From the NCBI GenBank assembly GCA_938048815.1, contig CALIUI010000047.1, forward strand, positions 1 through 35,050: 35,050 bases of DNA. Reading direction: 5' to 3'. The stretch comes from an uncultured Aquificaceae bacterium (GTDB taxonomy: Bacteria; Aquificota; Aquificia; Aquificales; Aquificaceae). A program made the translations under genes and the position numbers. This document shows, piece by piece, positions 20,081-32,466 of this stretch (the stretch's first letter is position 1; each line of letters begins with the position of its first letter). The notes under the pieces are model-generated. The model was not told where the DNA came from. It searched no databases and saw nothing but the letters and a program-made list of their open reading frames with translations.

Positions 20081-20455
20081 TTATATAACCTTTTTAATCC
20101 TCTCTGCCCTTCCAATTATATCAATGATCCTAACGCCAAACTTGTCTTCCACTATGACTATCTCACCCTTGGCTACAAGCTTTCCGTTTACCCTTATCTC
20201 AACGGGAGCCTCTACATGCTGTTCAAGTTCCACTATTGACCCCACATCCAAATATAACAACTCACCAAGGGTCATAACGGTTGAGCCCACAATTACTTCC
20301 ACCTGCAGAGGAATGTCCAAAAATTTTTTAAGTTTATCGGTTAAATCGGCTTCAGCTGGCTTTACCTCTTCCTCTTGCGGAACCTGTTTAGAAGCCTCCT
20401 CCTGTTCTTTTAATGCGGCGCTCCAGATATCCATTATGTCGTCTTTTTCTTCCAT
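20081..20455 (-). CDS. fliN: Flagellar motor switch protein FliN
   Basis: SpoA domain 'LDIPLQVEVIVGSTVMTLGELLYLDVGSIVELEQHVEAPVEIRVNGKLVAKGEIVIVEDKFGVRI'. Confidence 0.94.
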   Translation of the reverse strand: MEEKDDIMDIWSAALKEQEEASKQVPQEEEVKPAEADLTDKLKKFLDIPLQVEVIVGSTVMTLGELLYLDVGSIVELEQHVEAPVEIRVNGKLVAKGEIVIVEDKFGVRIIDIIGRAERIKKVI

Positions 20456-20458
20456 GCT

Positions 20459-21418
20459 TTAATCCTCCTTATATGAATCTTTGGCTATTTTTATTGCCTT
20501 TTTTCTTCCTACCTGCCCCAAAAAAACCAGAAGCTTTGGAATATTTTCAACCTTAGCCTCTAATGGCTCCTTAAGTGGTCTATCAAGCACTATCACGTCT
20601 CCTACTTTCAATTCAAGAAGTTTCTGAAAGCTTATTTGAGAACGCCCTAAAACCACCTCAAGTTTTAAAGGTACACCTTCATAGATCTTGAGAATCTCCT
20701 TTTTTATACCTTTAAACTCTACACCGGCGGAGCTTTTTAGTAGGTCCTTATAGGGAGATATAGAAGTTTCCGGTATAGCTAAATATATATAGCCCTCGTT
20801 GTTTTCTATAACTATGTTTAACTTTAGCAATATAAACTTTTCCTTTGCCCTGGCTATAGTTAGCAGAGCAGGGTTTGTTTCAATGCCAACAGGTACGATC
20901 TTTGCACTTAAAAAAGGGCTCCAAGCATGCTCTAATTCCTGGTAGCATATATTTAATAGTCTTTGGATTAACCTTAATTCAATTCTTGTAAAATCCTTAC
21001 CTTCTATCTTGTAAGGCTTTGCACCTCCCCCAAAGATATTACTAACTACCATATATATAAGCTTTGGGTCTATGGCAATTAGAGATTGTCCTACAAGAGG
21101 CTCTATAACCAAGATCCCAATGGCGCAGGGCAAGGGAAGTTTTGAAATAAACTCTCTAAACCTCACTATGGAGATGTTCTCTTTGTATACGTCGGGTATG
21201 GTAGCTACAAGGGAGGTAAGCCCTTTCCTTAGGCTGCTTGCCCATTTTTCAAATATGAGCTCAAGTCCGGGCATCCTTCCAGCGGATATACGTTCAAAAA
21301 GGTTAAGGTCTAAGGGCTTTACTTTCTCTTCCTCCTTAGAGACCTCCTTTTTTTCTTCCTTACCAAGGGTTTCCAAAAGAAGGTTTACTTCCTCTTGGCT
21401 CAAAAACTCATCCGCCAT
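20459..21418 (-). CDS. fliM: Flagellar motor switch protein FliM
   Basis: N-terminal 'FLSQEEVNLLLETL' and C-terminal SpoA-like domain; adjacent to fliN. Confidence 0.93.
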   Translation of the reverse strand: MADEFLSQEEVNLLLETLGKEEKKEVSKEEEKVKPLDLNLFERISAGRMPGLELIFEKWASSLRKGLTSLVATIPDVYKENISIVRFREFISKLPLPCAIGILVIEPLVGQSLIAIDPKLIYMVVSNIFGGGAKPYKIEGKDFTRIELRLIQRLLNICYQELEHAWSPFLSAKIVPVGIETNPALLTIARAKEKFILLKLNIVIENNEGYIYLAIPETSISPYKDLLKSSAGVEFKGIKKEILKIYEGVPLKLEVVLGRSQISFQKLLELKVGDVIVLDRPLKEPLEAKVENIPKLLVFLGQVGRKKAIKIAKDSYKED

Positions 21419-21420
21419 CC

Positions 21421-22923
21421 TTAGCCTTTACTCCTTAGCCATTTTCTTATTATATTGGCAACCTTATCTGGCTCATCTTTTGCAATTTCTACCACCGCCT
21501 CCACGGCTTCTACCATTTTTGCTTTTGCCCTTAGCTCTTCTGCCTCTTTTATAACTTCAGGGGATGGCATTTCCACAGGGGTTGGTAGAGGGACGACTTC
21601 TTTCTTCTTAGGAAGTTTCCTAAGGGTGAAAAATAATACTACCAATAGGATCAGTGTAAAAAGAGCAAGGATTGCAAGCCTGATATATTTCTCATAATCT
21701 GGGGCAGGCTTTTCTGGTATTGGTCTTTGGAAGGGTATGGCCTCAACTGTGATAATATCACCCCTTTGTGGGTTTATGCCGGCAGAAGCCTCCACTATTC
21801 TTTTTATTTTTTCCCAATCAAGGTTCTTTATGTTGGCGTCCACCAGTACGCCCACGCTTAACCTTTTTACCTTTATAAGAGGGTCAACAGTATAAACCTC
21901 TTTTTTACTAACCTCATAGTTGGTTAAGGTCTCACTTTTTTCTGTAAGCACCTGCCCTGCACCTGCCATAACACCGGCGCCCGGCGGTATGTTAGCCTGT
22001 GCACCAGGCACACCAGCCACTCCACCGCTGGTTGTCCTTTCCTTTTTCTTTTGCTGACTTAATATAGCGGTCATATCGGGGTCATATATCTCCTCCTTTT
22101 GTTCCTTCTTTGTTAAATCCAAGTCAGCATAAACCTTTACCTTAACAGAACCATAACCTAAAACCTCCTCTAAAGCCCTCTGAATTTTTCTTTCAAGGTC
22201 TTTCTCAAACTCAAGCTTTATCTTTAGCTCCCTATTTCTAACATAGTCCTCTTCTTCCAAAAGGGCTGTTAGGTCTTTCCCCATGTGGTCTATTATTACC
22301 ACCTTCTGGGGACGTAGCTTGGGAACGCTTGCCGATACAAGGTTTCTTATAGCCTTTACCTGTTCCGGTGTGATCTCATAGCCGGGCTTTAACTTTACAA
22401 ACACGCTTGCGGTCGGCTCCTCCTCTTCTCTTACAAATATGGACTTCTGCGGCATGCCTATATTTACCTTGGCATCTTCTATGCCCTCTATCCTAAGTAT
22501 CGTCCTGGCAAGCTCCCCTTCAATTGCCCTCTTAAAATTCACTTGATTTTGAAAGTCTGAAGTGCCTATACCACTTTTATCAAAAACTTCATAACCAACC
22601 GATCCCTTACTTGGTATACCCTTTGCGGCTAGTTTCAACCTAATGTCTCTTGTTTGATCCTCTGGTACTAAAACACTTCTTCCGTCTGGACTTATCTTGT
22701 ATTTAACACCTTCCCTGTCAAGCTCCGATACGATTGCCGTCATATCTTCTTGAGAAAGCCCAGCGTATAGCACTGTGTAATTAGGCTTTGCAAGAAAAGT
22801 TATCATAGTAATTAAGATACCAAGGGTAATTATAGGGATTCCTATTATTAAAAGCTTCTGGGTAATGGAAAGGGCCATAAACTTTTCATTTAAATTTCTT
22901 AAGATCTCTATAAATCTTTCCAT
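21421..22923 (-). CDS. fliF: Flagellar MS-ring protein FliF
   Basis: 'NYTVLYAGLSQEDMTAIVSELDREGVKYKISPDGRSVLVPEDQTRDIRLKLAAKGIP' and 'TNYEVSKKEVYTV...VKRLSVGVLVD'. Confidence 0.96.
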   Translation of the reverse strand: MERFIEILRNLNEKFMALSITQKLLIIGIPIITLGILITMITFLAKPNYTVLYAGLSQEDMTAIVSELDREGVKYKISPDGRSVLVPEDQTRDIRLKLAAKGIPSKGSVGYEVFDKSGIGTSDFQNQVNFKRAIEGELARTILRIEGIEDAKVNIGMPQKSIFVREEEEPTASVFVKLKPGYEITPEQVKAIRNLVSASVPKLRPQKVVIIDHMGKDLTALLEEEDYVRNRELKIKLEFEKDLERKIQRALEEVLGYGSVKVKVYADLDLTKKEQKEEIYDPDMTAILSQQKKKERTTSGGVAGVPGAQANIPPGAGVMAGAGQVLTEKSETLTNYEVSKKEVYTVDPLIKVKRLSVGVLVDANIKNLDWEKIKRIVEASAGINPQRGDIITVEAIPFQRPIPEKPAPDYEKYIRLAILALFTLILLVVLFFTLRKLPKKKEVVPLPTPVEMPSPEVIKEAEELRAKAKMVEAVEAVVEIAKDEPDKVANIIRKWLRSKG

Positions 22924-22926
22924 TTT

Positions 22927-23208
22927 TTACACCTGCATTCTATTCAACTCTTGATAAGCCTCAAGAAGCTTATTCCTCACTTGGATAAGAAGGTTTAAAG
23001 CTACGCTTGCTTTTTCAAACTCAATAACCATCTGGTGAAGGGGGATCTCCGCTCCCTTTAATACCGCTTCCTTTATAGCCTCAGATTTTTCTTGCTCTTG
23101 GTTTACCCAATGCAAAAACTTCTTTAGTTCCTGTACAAAGCTACCGCCTCTAACTTCTTTTATCTGGTTCTTTTCTCCTAAAATAGAACCGATTTCCCTT
23201 ATCTCCAT
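22927..23208 (-). CDS. fliE: Flagellar hook-basal body protein FliE
   Basis: 'IPLHQMVIEFEKASVALNLLIQVRNKLLEAYQELNRMQV'. Confidence 0.9.
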   Translation of the reverse strand: MEIREIGSILGEKNQIKEVRGGSFVQELKKFLHWVNQEQEKSEAIKEAVLKGAEIPLHQMVIEFEKASVALNLLIQVRNKLLEAYQELNRMQV

Positions 23209-23612
23209 AGCTCTAAGGTCCTTTGTGCCATTTCCCTTGTGGTTTTAAAGGCGTTAAGGTTTGCCTCATAGCTTCTCATAGCGGATATCATATCTGCCAT
23301 CTCCTTTACAAGCTCCACGTTGGGATACCTTACAAAGCCTTCTGCGTCTGCCCTTGGGTTCGTAGGGTCAAAGACAATCCTAAAAGGTTCTTGGGATTCC
23401 CTTATTTCTCTTACGTAAACTGGTATATAGCCCTTTTGGGCCTCTTCAAAATTTTCCACAGCTTCAAAAACAGGCTCTAACTTTCTAAAAGGCTCTCCAG
23501 TGATTCTGTAGGACTCAAAGTTTGCCAAATTGCTGGCTATGGTGTTCATCCTTATCCTTTGGGCATACATCCCACTGGCGGATATATCAAAGGTTCTAAA
23601 AAGGTCTATCAT
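23199..23612 (-). CDS. flgC: Flagellar basal-body rod protein FlgC
   Basis: 'FDISASGMYAQRIRMNTIASNLANFES...NVELVKEMADMISAMRSYEANLNAFKTTREMAQRTLEL'. Confidence 0.95.
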   Translation of the reverse strand: MIDLFRTFDISASGMYAQRIRMNTIASNLANFESYRITGEPFRKLEPVFEAVENFEEAQKGYIPVYVREIRESQEPFRIVFDPTNPRADAEGFVRYPNVELVKEMADMISAMRSYEANLNAFKTTREMAQRTLELWR

Positions 23613-23980
23613 TGCCTACCCTCCTTTATAATGTCTTTGAGCTTATTGAGACTATTAGTGGCAAATTTCATATAAACTTCGTATGCTATCCTATTTTGGC
23701 TTAGCTTTGCCATTTCTTCTTCTACACTTACATCGTTTAGGTCATTGCCCACCAACCTTTTTCTAACCTCAAAAATCTTGAAAGATTCAGAGCCAACTGG
23801 TTTTATATGCTTTTCTCTTGTAGTTTTAAGCTGGGCTGAGTCTTCTATGTTGAAGGATACATCTTTAGCTTTATAGTTGGGCGTTTCCGCGTTGGCAAGG
23901 TTGCTTAGTATTACCTTGTGCCTCTTCCAAGTATAGTTGAGATAAGGTACAATTTTATCAGCACCTTTAAAAAGGTCCAT
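23609..23980 (-). CDS. flgB: Flagellar basal-body rod protein FlgB
   Basis: 'MDLFKGADKIVPYLNYTWKRHKVILSNLANAETPNYKAKDVSF...AKLSQNRIAYEVYMKFATNSLNKLKDII'. Start chosen directly after the upstream TAA. Confidence 0.93.
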   Translation of the reverse strand: MDLFKGADKIVPYLNYTWKRHKVILSNLANAETPNYKAKDVSFNIEDSAQLKTTREKHIKPVGSESFKIFEVRKRLVGNDLNDVSVEEEMAKLSQNRIAYEVYMKFATNSLNKLKDIIKEGRQ

Positions 23981-23981
23981 C

Positions 23982-26868
<2,887 letters not shown>

Positions 26869-26876
26869 TTATAGAG

Positions 26877-26982
26877 GCTGTTTCAAAAATCCCAATAGCA
26901 AAATTATTGACGAAACACCCTGTTAGGAGTATAATTAATATTATACGCTGAGTAAAAAATTGTTCGCTGTTTTTGAAACACC
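26877..26982. mobile_element. MITE-like element (~106 bp), (G)GTGTTTCAAAAA terminal-inverted-repeat family
   Basis: GCTGTTTCAAAAATCCC at the left end and inverted GCTGTTTTTGAAACACC at the right end (RC GGTGTTTCAAAAACAGC). No coding content. Confidence 0.6.
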
Positions 26983-27099
26983 TTGGTGGTATTCCTTGAT
27001 ATAAACTTTACACTCCTTGGGCTTTTGGGTCTTTTGCTTGGCATGTCTTACGTGGTTATAGCTTTGGGCTTTGTTCTTTTGATCCTTGGTGAGGTATAA
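26983..27099 (+). pseudogene. Residual or truncated small membrane-protein ORF upstream of era
   Basis: Open frame LVVFLDINFTLLGLLGLLLGMSYVVIALGFVLLILGEV*, with an in-frame stop (TGA) just upstream inside the terminal repeat at 26974-26976. A GTG at 26986 could alternatively start a 37-aa protein. Confidence 0.45.
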
Positions 27100-27106
27100 T
27101 AAAAGG

Positions 27107-28012
27107 ATGAAGGCTGGCTACGTTGCCATAGTGGGAAAGCCCAATGTGGGTAAATCCACCCTCCTTAACCAAATATTGGGTACTAAAATATCCATAATAT
27201 CCCCAAAGCCCGGAACTACACGCATAAGGGTCTTGGGCGTAAAAAACATACCAAACCAAGCCCAGATAGTCTTTTTAGATACGCCCGGTATATACAAGCC
27301 AAAAGATGCCCTTGGAGAAGCCATGGTGGAGGTTGCCAAGGCTTCTTTGGAAGATGCAGACATAATCCTTTTTATGATAGATGCAGAGGATGGCTTTAGA
27401 GAAGATGACAAACAAGTTTTGGAAAGCCACATAAAACCCTATGCAGAAGAAAAGCCTATTTTCCTTCTGATAAACAAGGTGGACAGGGTAGGCTCTGTGG
27501 ACAACCTCCTTCCCTTCGTGGAAGAGATATCAAAGAAGTATCCCTTCTTAAAAGAGATAATTCCTTTAAGCGCCCTAAAGGGCTACAATGTGGATGAGCT
27601 TTTAAAAACCCTCATAAAGTACCTTCCCGAGGGAGAGCCCCTATTTCCAGAGGACATGATCACAGATTTACCCTTTAGGCTTATGGCTGCGGAGATAATA
27701 AGGGAAAAGGTCTTACTTAAGGTACATCAGGAAATACCCCAAGGCGTGGCAGTTATGGTGACAGAAGTTTCCGAGGGCGCCCATGATCCTAAGGTTTTGG
27801 TGGTAAAGGCGGAGATAATCGTAGATAGGGAAAACTACAAGCCCATAATAATAGGCAAGGGAGGGCAGAGGATAAAGGCTATTGGTAAGATGTCAAGGGA
27901 GGAGCTAGAGCTTATCACCGGTAGAAAGGTCTATCTTGAACTTTTTGTGCGGGTAAAGCCTGATTGGAAGAAAAGGCCCGAGTTAGTTAAGAGCTTCGGA
28001 TACACCCTCTGA
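27107..28012 (+). CDS. era: GTPase Era
   Basis: 'MKAGYVAIVGKPNVGKSTLLNQILGTKISIISPKPGTTR...FLDTPGIYKP...INKVD' and KH domain 'IIIGKGGQRIKAIGKMSREELE'. Confidence 0.97.
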   Translation: MKAGYVAIVGKPNVGKSTLLNQILGTKISIISPKPGTTRIRVLGVKNIPNQAQIVFLDTPGIYKPKDALGEAMVEVAKASLEDADIILFMIDAEDGFREDDKQVLESHIKPYAEEKPIFLLINKVDRVGSVDNLLPFVEEISKKYPFLKEIIPLSALKGYNVDELLKTLIKYLPEGEPLFPEDMITDLPFRLMAAEIIREKVLLKVHQEIPQGVAVMVTEVSEGAHDPKVLVVKAEIIVDRENYKPIIIGKGGQRIKAIGKMSREELELITGRKVYLELFVRVKPDWKKRPELVKSFGYTL

Positions 28013-28159
28013 GAGAACTATAACCACGTCCGCCTTTTTGGAAAAGTCCCTATTTAGGTCCTCTTCCCTTTCCGCTTGGGCTACTACCAAGCCCTTCTTT
28101 AAAAGCCTATAGGTAAGCCTTTTTGCAACTTTTTCGTCCTTTACCTTTAAAACCTTCAT
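27983..28159 (-). CDS. Small protein, 58 aa (not in the ORF track), coupled to the DUF302 gene
   Basis: MKVLKVKDEKVAKRLTYRLLKKGLVVAQAEREEDLNRDFSKKADVVIVLSEGVSEALN*. Its ATG overlaps the DUF302 stop (28156-28159); it overlaps the era 3' end on the opposite strand. Confidence 0.65.
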   Translation of the reverse strand: MKVLKVKDEKVAKRLTYRLLKKGLVVAQAEREEDLNRDFSKKADVVIVLSEGVSEALN

Positions 28160-28536
28160 ACTATCTCCTCCATTATCTCTTCCAATAGCCTTTCTATTTC
28201 CATTGCCACATCTTCCAAATCTGGCCTTTCAAAGAGCTCCAGCATATCCGTGGGTGCAATGGTGCTAATTAGGGTTTTACCATCTTCCTCAAAGATGGCT
28301 ATCCTGCAGGGCATGGCAGTGGATATGTAAGGATCTGCTGATAAAACCTGACTGGCATGCTTTGGAGAACACACTTCCACTATAACACAGCGGTAGTCTA
28401 TGGGCACCCCCTTGTTTTCCAAGATCTGGGATACCTCATGAACCGCCATAACTCCAAAGCCCTTCTCCTTTGCCTTTTCTTGGAGGGCTTCTTTAAGCTC
28501 ATCCACACTTTTCTTGCTTTCGTAAGTTATAAGCAT
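28156..28536 (-). CDS. DUF302 domain protein
   Basis: 'ALQEKAKEKGFGVMAVHEVSQILENKG...YRCVIVEVCSPKHASQVLSADPYISTAMPCRIAIFEEDGKTLISTIAPTDML' is the DUF302 signature. Confidence 0.9.
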   Translation of the reverse strand: MLITYESKKSVDELKEALQEKAKEKGFGVMAVHEVSQILENKGVPIDYRCVIVEVCSPKHASQVLSADPYISTAMPCRIAIFEEDGKTLISTIAPTDMLELFERPDLEDVAMEIERLLEEIMEEIV

Positions 28537-28570
28537 GGCTCACCACCTCCTAAAAAAAATAATACTCCCC

Positions 28571-30463
28571 TTATGTTAAGATTTCGTTAAGGCTTTCGAA
28601 CTTTTTGCAGCTTTGCCCTTCGCAAACCACAAGCCCCTCCACAGGAGCATAAACCACAAACTTAAAGGGTCTAAAGAGTTCAAGGGCGGGTTTAAAAAAG
28701 TCCCTTGTCTCCATCTTGTATATTCCCCTTAGATAAGCATAAAGCCCTATAAAGTAAGAAGGCGAAGCCAGAGGTACTTCCCTTACAAACCTTGCAAAGG
28801 CTTGAAGAGTTTTCTCTGCATAGGACAAAAACTCACCCTCACCGGTTATACTTCCCAGCAAGAGCAGGGTGTATACGACAGAGCTGTTTGCAGATTGGGT
28901 GGGAGTGTCTTGTAAGCTTTTGAGCCTTATCTTTAGCAAACCTTCTCCTTCCAAAGAGGAATCATAAAAGCCCCAATCTTGTGGGTCCCAAAAAAGTTCT
29001 ATAGCCCTTTTCATTATCTGTAGTGAAGCTCTTAAATACTCCTCTTTCTGGCTTATCTCAAAAAAGGACAAAAGGGCTTGGGATAGGAATATATAGTCCT
29101 CAGAAAAACCTTCAACTCCTTCCTTGTGATAGAGCTTGCCTTCCTTGTAGTTTTCCCTCAAAAGTCTTTGGAGAGTTTTCTCCGCCATTTTTTCTGCTTC
29201 CTCGTCTTTGAAAACTTTCACATAATCACACAGGGCGCTTACCATAAGGCTATTCCAGTTGGTGTATATGCTTTTGTCTATGTAAGGTTTTTCCCTTTTC
29301 TCTCTGTATTCAAGGAGTTTTTCCATTATGGGTTCTAGTCTTTCATCCCACTCTTCCTTTTTTAGGTAAATTACCCCTCTATGGGGTTCGTAGGGCATAG
29401 GAGCTAAACCAAAATAACTGTCAAAAAGGCTTTTCTCTTCCTTAGTAAGAAGCTTTTCTATCTCCTCTTGGGTAAAGGTGTAATAACCACCCTCATCAAG
29501 ATCGCCTATGTCTGCATCTTGAGAGGCATAAAAACCACCCTCTTGGTTATAGCCGTATTGTTTATAGTAATTGATTATGCCCTGAGCGGTTCTTCTGTAT
29601 AGATCTTTTCCATAAACCTTATAAGCTATGGAGTAAAGACTCAAAAGCTCTGCATTATCATAAAGCATCTTTTCAAAGTGAGGAATATACCAAGATTCGT
29701 CGGTGGAATATCTAAAAAAGCCGCCCAAAAGATGGTCATAGATACCTCCCTTTGCCATAGCATCCAAGGAGATACTTATGGCCCTTTGAAGTAAAGGAGA
29801 AGGCTCAAAGTAGTTGTGGTATATGAGAAGCTCAAAGGCTTTTGCATGGTGAAACTTGGGGGCTTGGCCTATTCCTCCTCTTTGATAATCTATGTTGGTA
29901 AGCAGGGCAGATATGCCCCTTTCCAAAAGGTCTTCATCAACAAAGTCTTTGAAGTTTTGCCTGCTATAGTTATAAAGGCTATCAAAGATGCTTTCCGCAG
30001 ACTTTAAGATTCTATCCTTCTCCTCCTTCCAAAGTTGGGCTATCCTTAAAAGTAGGCTTTTAAAGCCTGGTCTTCCCCACCGGTCTTCTGGAGGAAAATA
30101 GGTTCCTCCAAAAAAGGCTTTTCCATCGGGCGTGAGGAACACGGTAAGGGGCCAGCCACCCGTACCAGTAAGGGCATGGACCACCTCTTGGTATCGCCTG
30201 TCTATATCGGGCCTTTCATCCCTATCCACCTTTATGGGTATGAAGTTTTCATTTATTATTCTTGCCATCTCTAAATTCTCAAAGCTTTCTTTGGCCATTA
30301 CATGACACCAATGGCACCAAACACCACCGATGGATAAAAGGATTGGCTTATCTTCTTTCTTTGCCTTTTCAAAGGCTTCTTCCGACCATTCATACCAGTC
30401 CACCGGTTGATGAGCAGATTTTCTAAGATAGGGACTTTTTGAGTTTATTAATCTGTTTGGCAT
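28571..30463 (-). CDS. DUF255/YyaL-type thioredoxin-domain protein (SSP411 homolog)
   Basis: '[86 protein letters not shown]'. Confidence 0.95.
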   Translation of the reverse strand: MPNRLINSKSPYLRKSAHQPVDWYEWSEEAFEKAKKEDKPILLSIGGVWCHWCHVMAKESFENLEMARIINENFIPIKVDRDERPDIDRRYQEVVHALTGTGGWPLTVFLTPDGKAFFGGTYFPPEDRWGRPGFKSLLLRIAQLWKEEKDRILKSAESIFDSLYNYSRQNFKDFVDEDLLERGISALLTNIDYQRGGIGQAPKFHHAKAFELLIYHNYFEPSPLLQRAISISLDAMAKGGIYDHLLGGFFRYSTDESWYIPHFEKMLYDNAELLSLYSIAYKVYGKDLYRRTAQGIINYYKQYGYNQEGGFYASQDADIGDLDEGGYYTFTQEEIEKLLTKEEKSLFDSYFGLAPMPYEPHRGVIYLKKEEWDERLEPIMEKLLEYREKREKPYIDKSIYTNWNSLMVSALCDYVKVFKDEEAEKMAEKTLQRLLRENYKEGKLYHKEGVEGFSEDYIFLSQALLSFFEISQKEEYLRASLQIMKRAIELFWDPQDWGFYDSSLEGEGLLKIRLKSLQDTPTQSANSSVVYTLLLLGSITGEGEFLSYAEKTLQAFARFVREVPLASPSYFIGLYAYLRGIYKMETRDFFKPALELFRPFKFVVYAPVEGLVVCEGQSCKKFESLNEILT

Positions 30464-30469
30464 TACCTC

Positions 30470-31750
30470 TTATAGCTCCCTTCTTACTCTTACGGCATAA
30501 TAATGAGCGTACAATCCCTCCACCTTTGCTATGCTTTCCGCAGGTTCCGCCAAGCGCTCAAAGCCTTCCTTTGATAGGTATATAACAGAGCTTCTTTTGA
30601 GGAAGTGATACACTCCCAAGGGGGAGAAAAACCTTGCAGTTCCACCCGTTGGAAGGGTATGGTTGGGACCAAGGAGATAATCTCCAAGGGGCTCTGTGGC
30701 ATACTTGCCAAGAAAGATGGCTCCCGCATGTTTTATGTAAGGTAGTAGGGCAAAGGGGTCTTCCGTTAGAACCTCAAGGTGTTCTGGAGCTATGTGGTTT
30801 GCCACTTCACAAGCTTGGTATAGATCTTTCACGAGGAATATGGTACCAAACCTTTCAATGGACCTTTGGGCTATCTCCTTCCTTGGAAAGTCTTCAAGAA
30901 GCCTTTTGACCCACTGGGAAACTTCTTTCGCATACTCTTCGTCGGTGGTTATCATAAAAGCCCCTGCCAGCTCGTCATGCTCCGCCTGAGAAAGTAAATC
31001 GCACGCTGTCCACTTAGGATCCACGCTACCATCGGCTATTATCAATATCTCCGATGGTCCAGCTATCATATCTATATCAACGATCCCAAAGAGAAGCCTT
31101 TTGGCAAGGGCTACGTATATGTTCCCCGGACCCACTATCTTATCCACCTTTGGAATAGTTTGGGTGCCAAAGGCAAGGGCTGCCACAGCTTGCGCTCCTC
31201 CTATCTGATAGACCCTGCTAACACCCGCTATAAAGGCGGCGGCAAGGGTATAGGGATTGGGCTTTGGAGATACCATAATAACCTCTTCCACGCCGGCGAC
31301 CACCGCAGGCACAGCGTTCATAAGCACTGTGGAGGGGTATGCTGCCTTTCCACCGGGCACGTATATACCAACCCTTTCAAGGGGAAGCACCTTATTGCCA
31401 AGGATTACACCCTCCTCTTCCACAAAGAAGCTCTTTTCGAGCTGATTCTCATGGAAACGCCTTATCCTCTCGTGGGCTATCTCAAGGGCAGACCTAACCT
31501 CTTCCTCTATCTCGTTATAAGCCCTTTCAAGCTCTTCGTAGGGTATTTCCATAGTCTCCGAAGTTATCTCAAGATTATCAAACCTTTTGGTGTATTCTAT
31601 TAGGGCTAAATCCCCTTCTTCTCTAACCCTTTGGATTATCTCCTTTACTATAGGTTCATACTCTTCTGTTAAAATCCTTCCCCTTTCCTTTAAAAACTGC
31701 AGCCTTTCGTTAAACCTCCAAGCGGAGTTTCTTAGGTCCTCTATGCGCAT
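30470..31750 (-). CDS. hisD: Histidinol dehydrogenase
   Basis: 'VGIYVPGGKAAYPSTVLMNAVPAVVAGV...GPGNIYVALAKRLLFG...IAGPSEILIIAD...LSQAEHD...NHTLPTGGTARF'. Start likely at MRIEDLRNS rather than 31813. Confidence 0.96.
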   Translation of the reverse strand: MRIEDLRNSAWRFNERLQFLKERGRILTEEYEPIVKEIIQRVREEGDLALIEYTKRFDNLEITSETMEIPYEELERAYNEIEEEVRSALEIAHERIRRFHENQLEKSFFVEEEGVILGNKVLPLERVGIYVPGGKAAYPSTVLMNAVPAVVAGVEEVIMVSPKPNPYTLAAAFIAGVSRVYQIGGAQAVAALAFGTQTIPKVDKIVGPGNIYVALAKRLLFGIVDIDMIAGPSEILIIADGSVDPKWTACDLLSQAEHDELAGAFMITTDEEYAKEVSQWVKRLLEDFPRKEIAQRSIERFGTIFLVKDLYQACEVANHIAPEHLEVLTEDPFALLPYIKHAGAIFLGKYATEPLGDYLLGPNHTLPTGGTARFFSPLGVYHFLKRSSVIYLSKEGFERLAEPAESIAKVEGLYAHYYAVRVRREL

Positions 31751-31961
31751 GTTCTCAATTATAGTATAAAAACGCCCGGTGAAAAACTCAAAAAAGCCCC
31801 CAGACAAGCCCATCAGTAAAAAGAGGCGGTGGAGGGTGTGATAAGTCAGATAAAAGCTTTTTATAATCTATTTGGATATACCTTTTATAGAAAGTTTGCT
31901 TGATGATGTCTAAGCGTGGGTAATAAATTATAATCCAAAAGAGAAAATAGTCCATTACACA

Positions 31962-32110
31962 GGCATTGGTGAATAAATCCGTTAAAGGAACTTCGTGGAA
32001 ACCCTTGATATTCCTATCTTATAAGTCAATTGGCAAGCTTATAAGCTGAAAAAATCTACCTCGTTTAAGTTATTGATTGTAGCCCTTTTGAAAATTTATG
32101 CACCAACACC
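31962..32110. mobile_element. MITE copy 2 (~149 bp), homologous to 11666-11816
   Basis: GGCATTGGTGAATAAAT (31962-31978) and inverted ATTTATGCACCAACACC (32094-32110). Interior aligns to the reverse complement of copy 1 over most of its length. Confidence 0.82.
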
Positions 32111-32353
32111 CTAAGCCTCTAGTTTAAAGCCCTTTTTTAAAACCTCTTCCATCCAACCGAAGCATATATTGTAATTCTCTTCAAGCCTTATCTTTAAGCT
32201 TTCAAGGAATAGGCTTAGGTCCTTTAGTTCTTCTTCGCTCATATGGGGTATATCTCTAAGCAGGCTTTCTAACTCCTCCCTTAGGGCATGGGGCTTAAAG
32301 GGATCAAGGAGCAACTTCTCAATTCTTTTCTTTCTATCCTGAAAGCTCTCCAT
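32111..32353 (-). CDS. Small hypothetical helical protein (80 aa)
   Basis: MESFQDRKKRIEKLLLDPFKPHALREELESLLRDIPHMSEEELKDLSLFLESLKIRLEENYNICFGWMEEVLKKGFKLEA. Coding-like composition; stop abuts MITE copy 2. Confidence 0.6.
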   Translation of the reverse strand: MESFQDRKKRIEKLLLDPFKPHALREELESLLRDIPHMSEEELKDLSLFLESLKIRLEENYNICFGWMEEVLKKGFKLEA

Positions 32354-32466
32354 GATTAATGATTATATTAACGGAAACAAACGTCGGACGAGAAAATTTT
32401 CTATAGGAACGTATACCATATGCCCCTACCTTTTAAAATTTTCCTTTGGGGTGGTCAATAAACTGC

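Noticed and set aside
21072-21554. 160-aa + strand ORF opposite fliM/fliF
   Set aside because: Fully antisense to well-supported flagellar genes; low-complexity Ser/Leu composition typical of a shadow ORF.
31160-31603. 147-aa + strand ORF opposite hisD
   Set aside because: Antisense to a clear histidinol dehydrogenase; no family resemblance.
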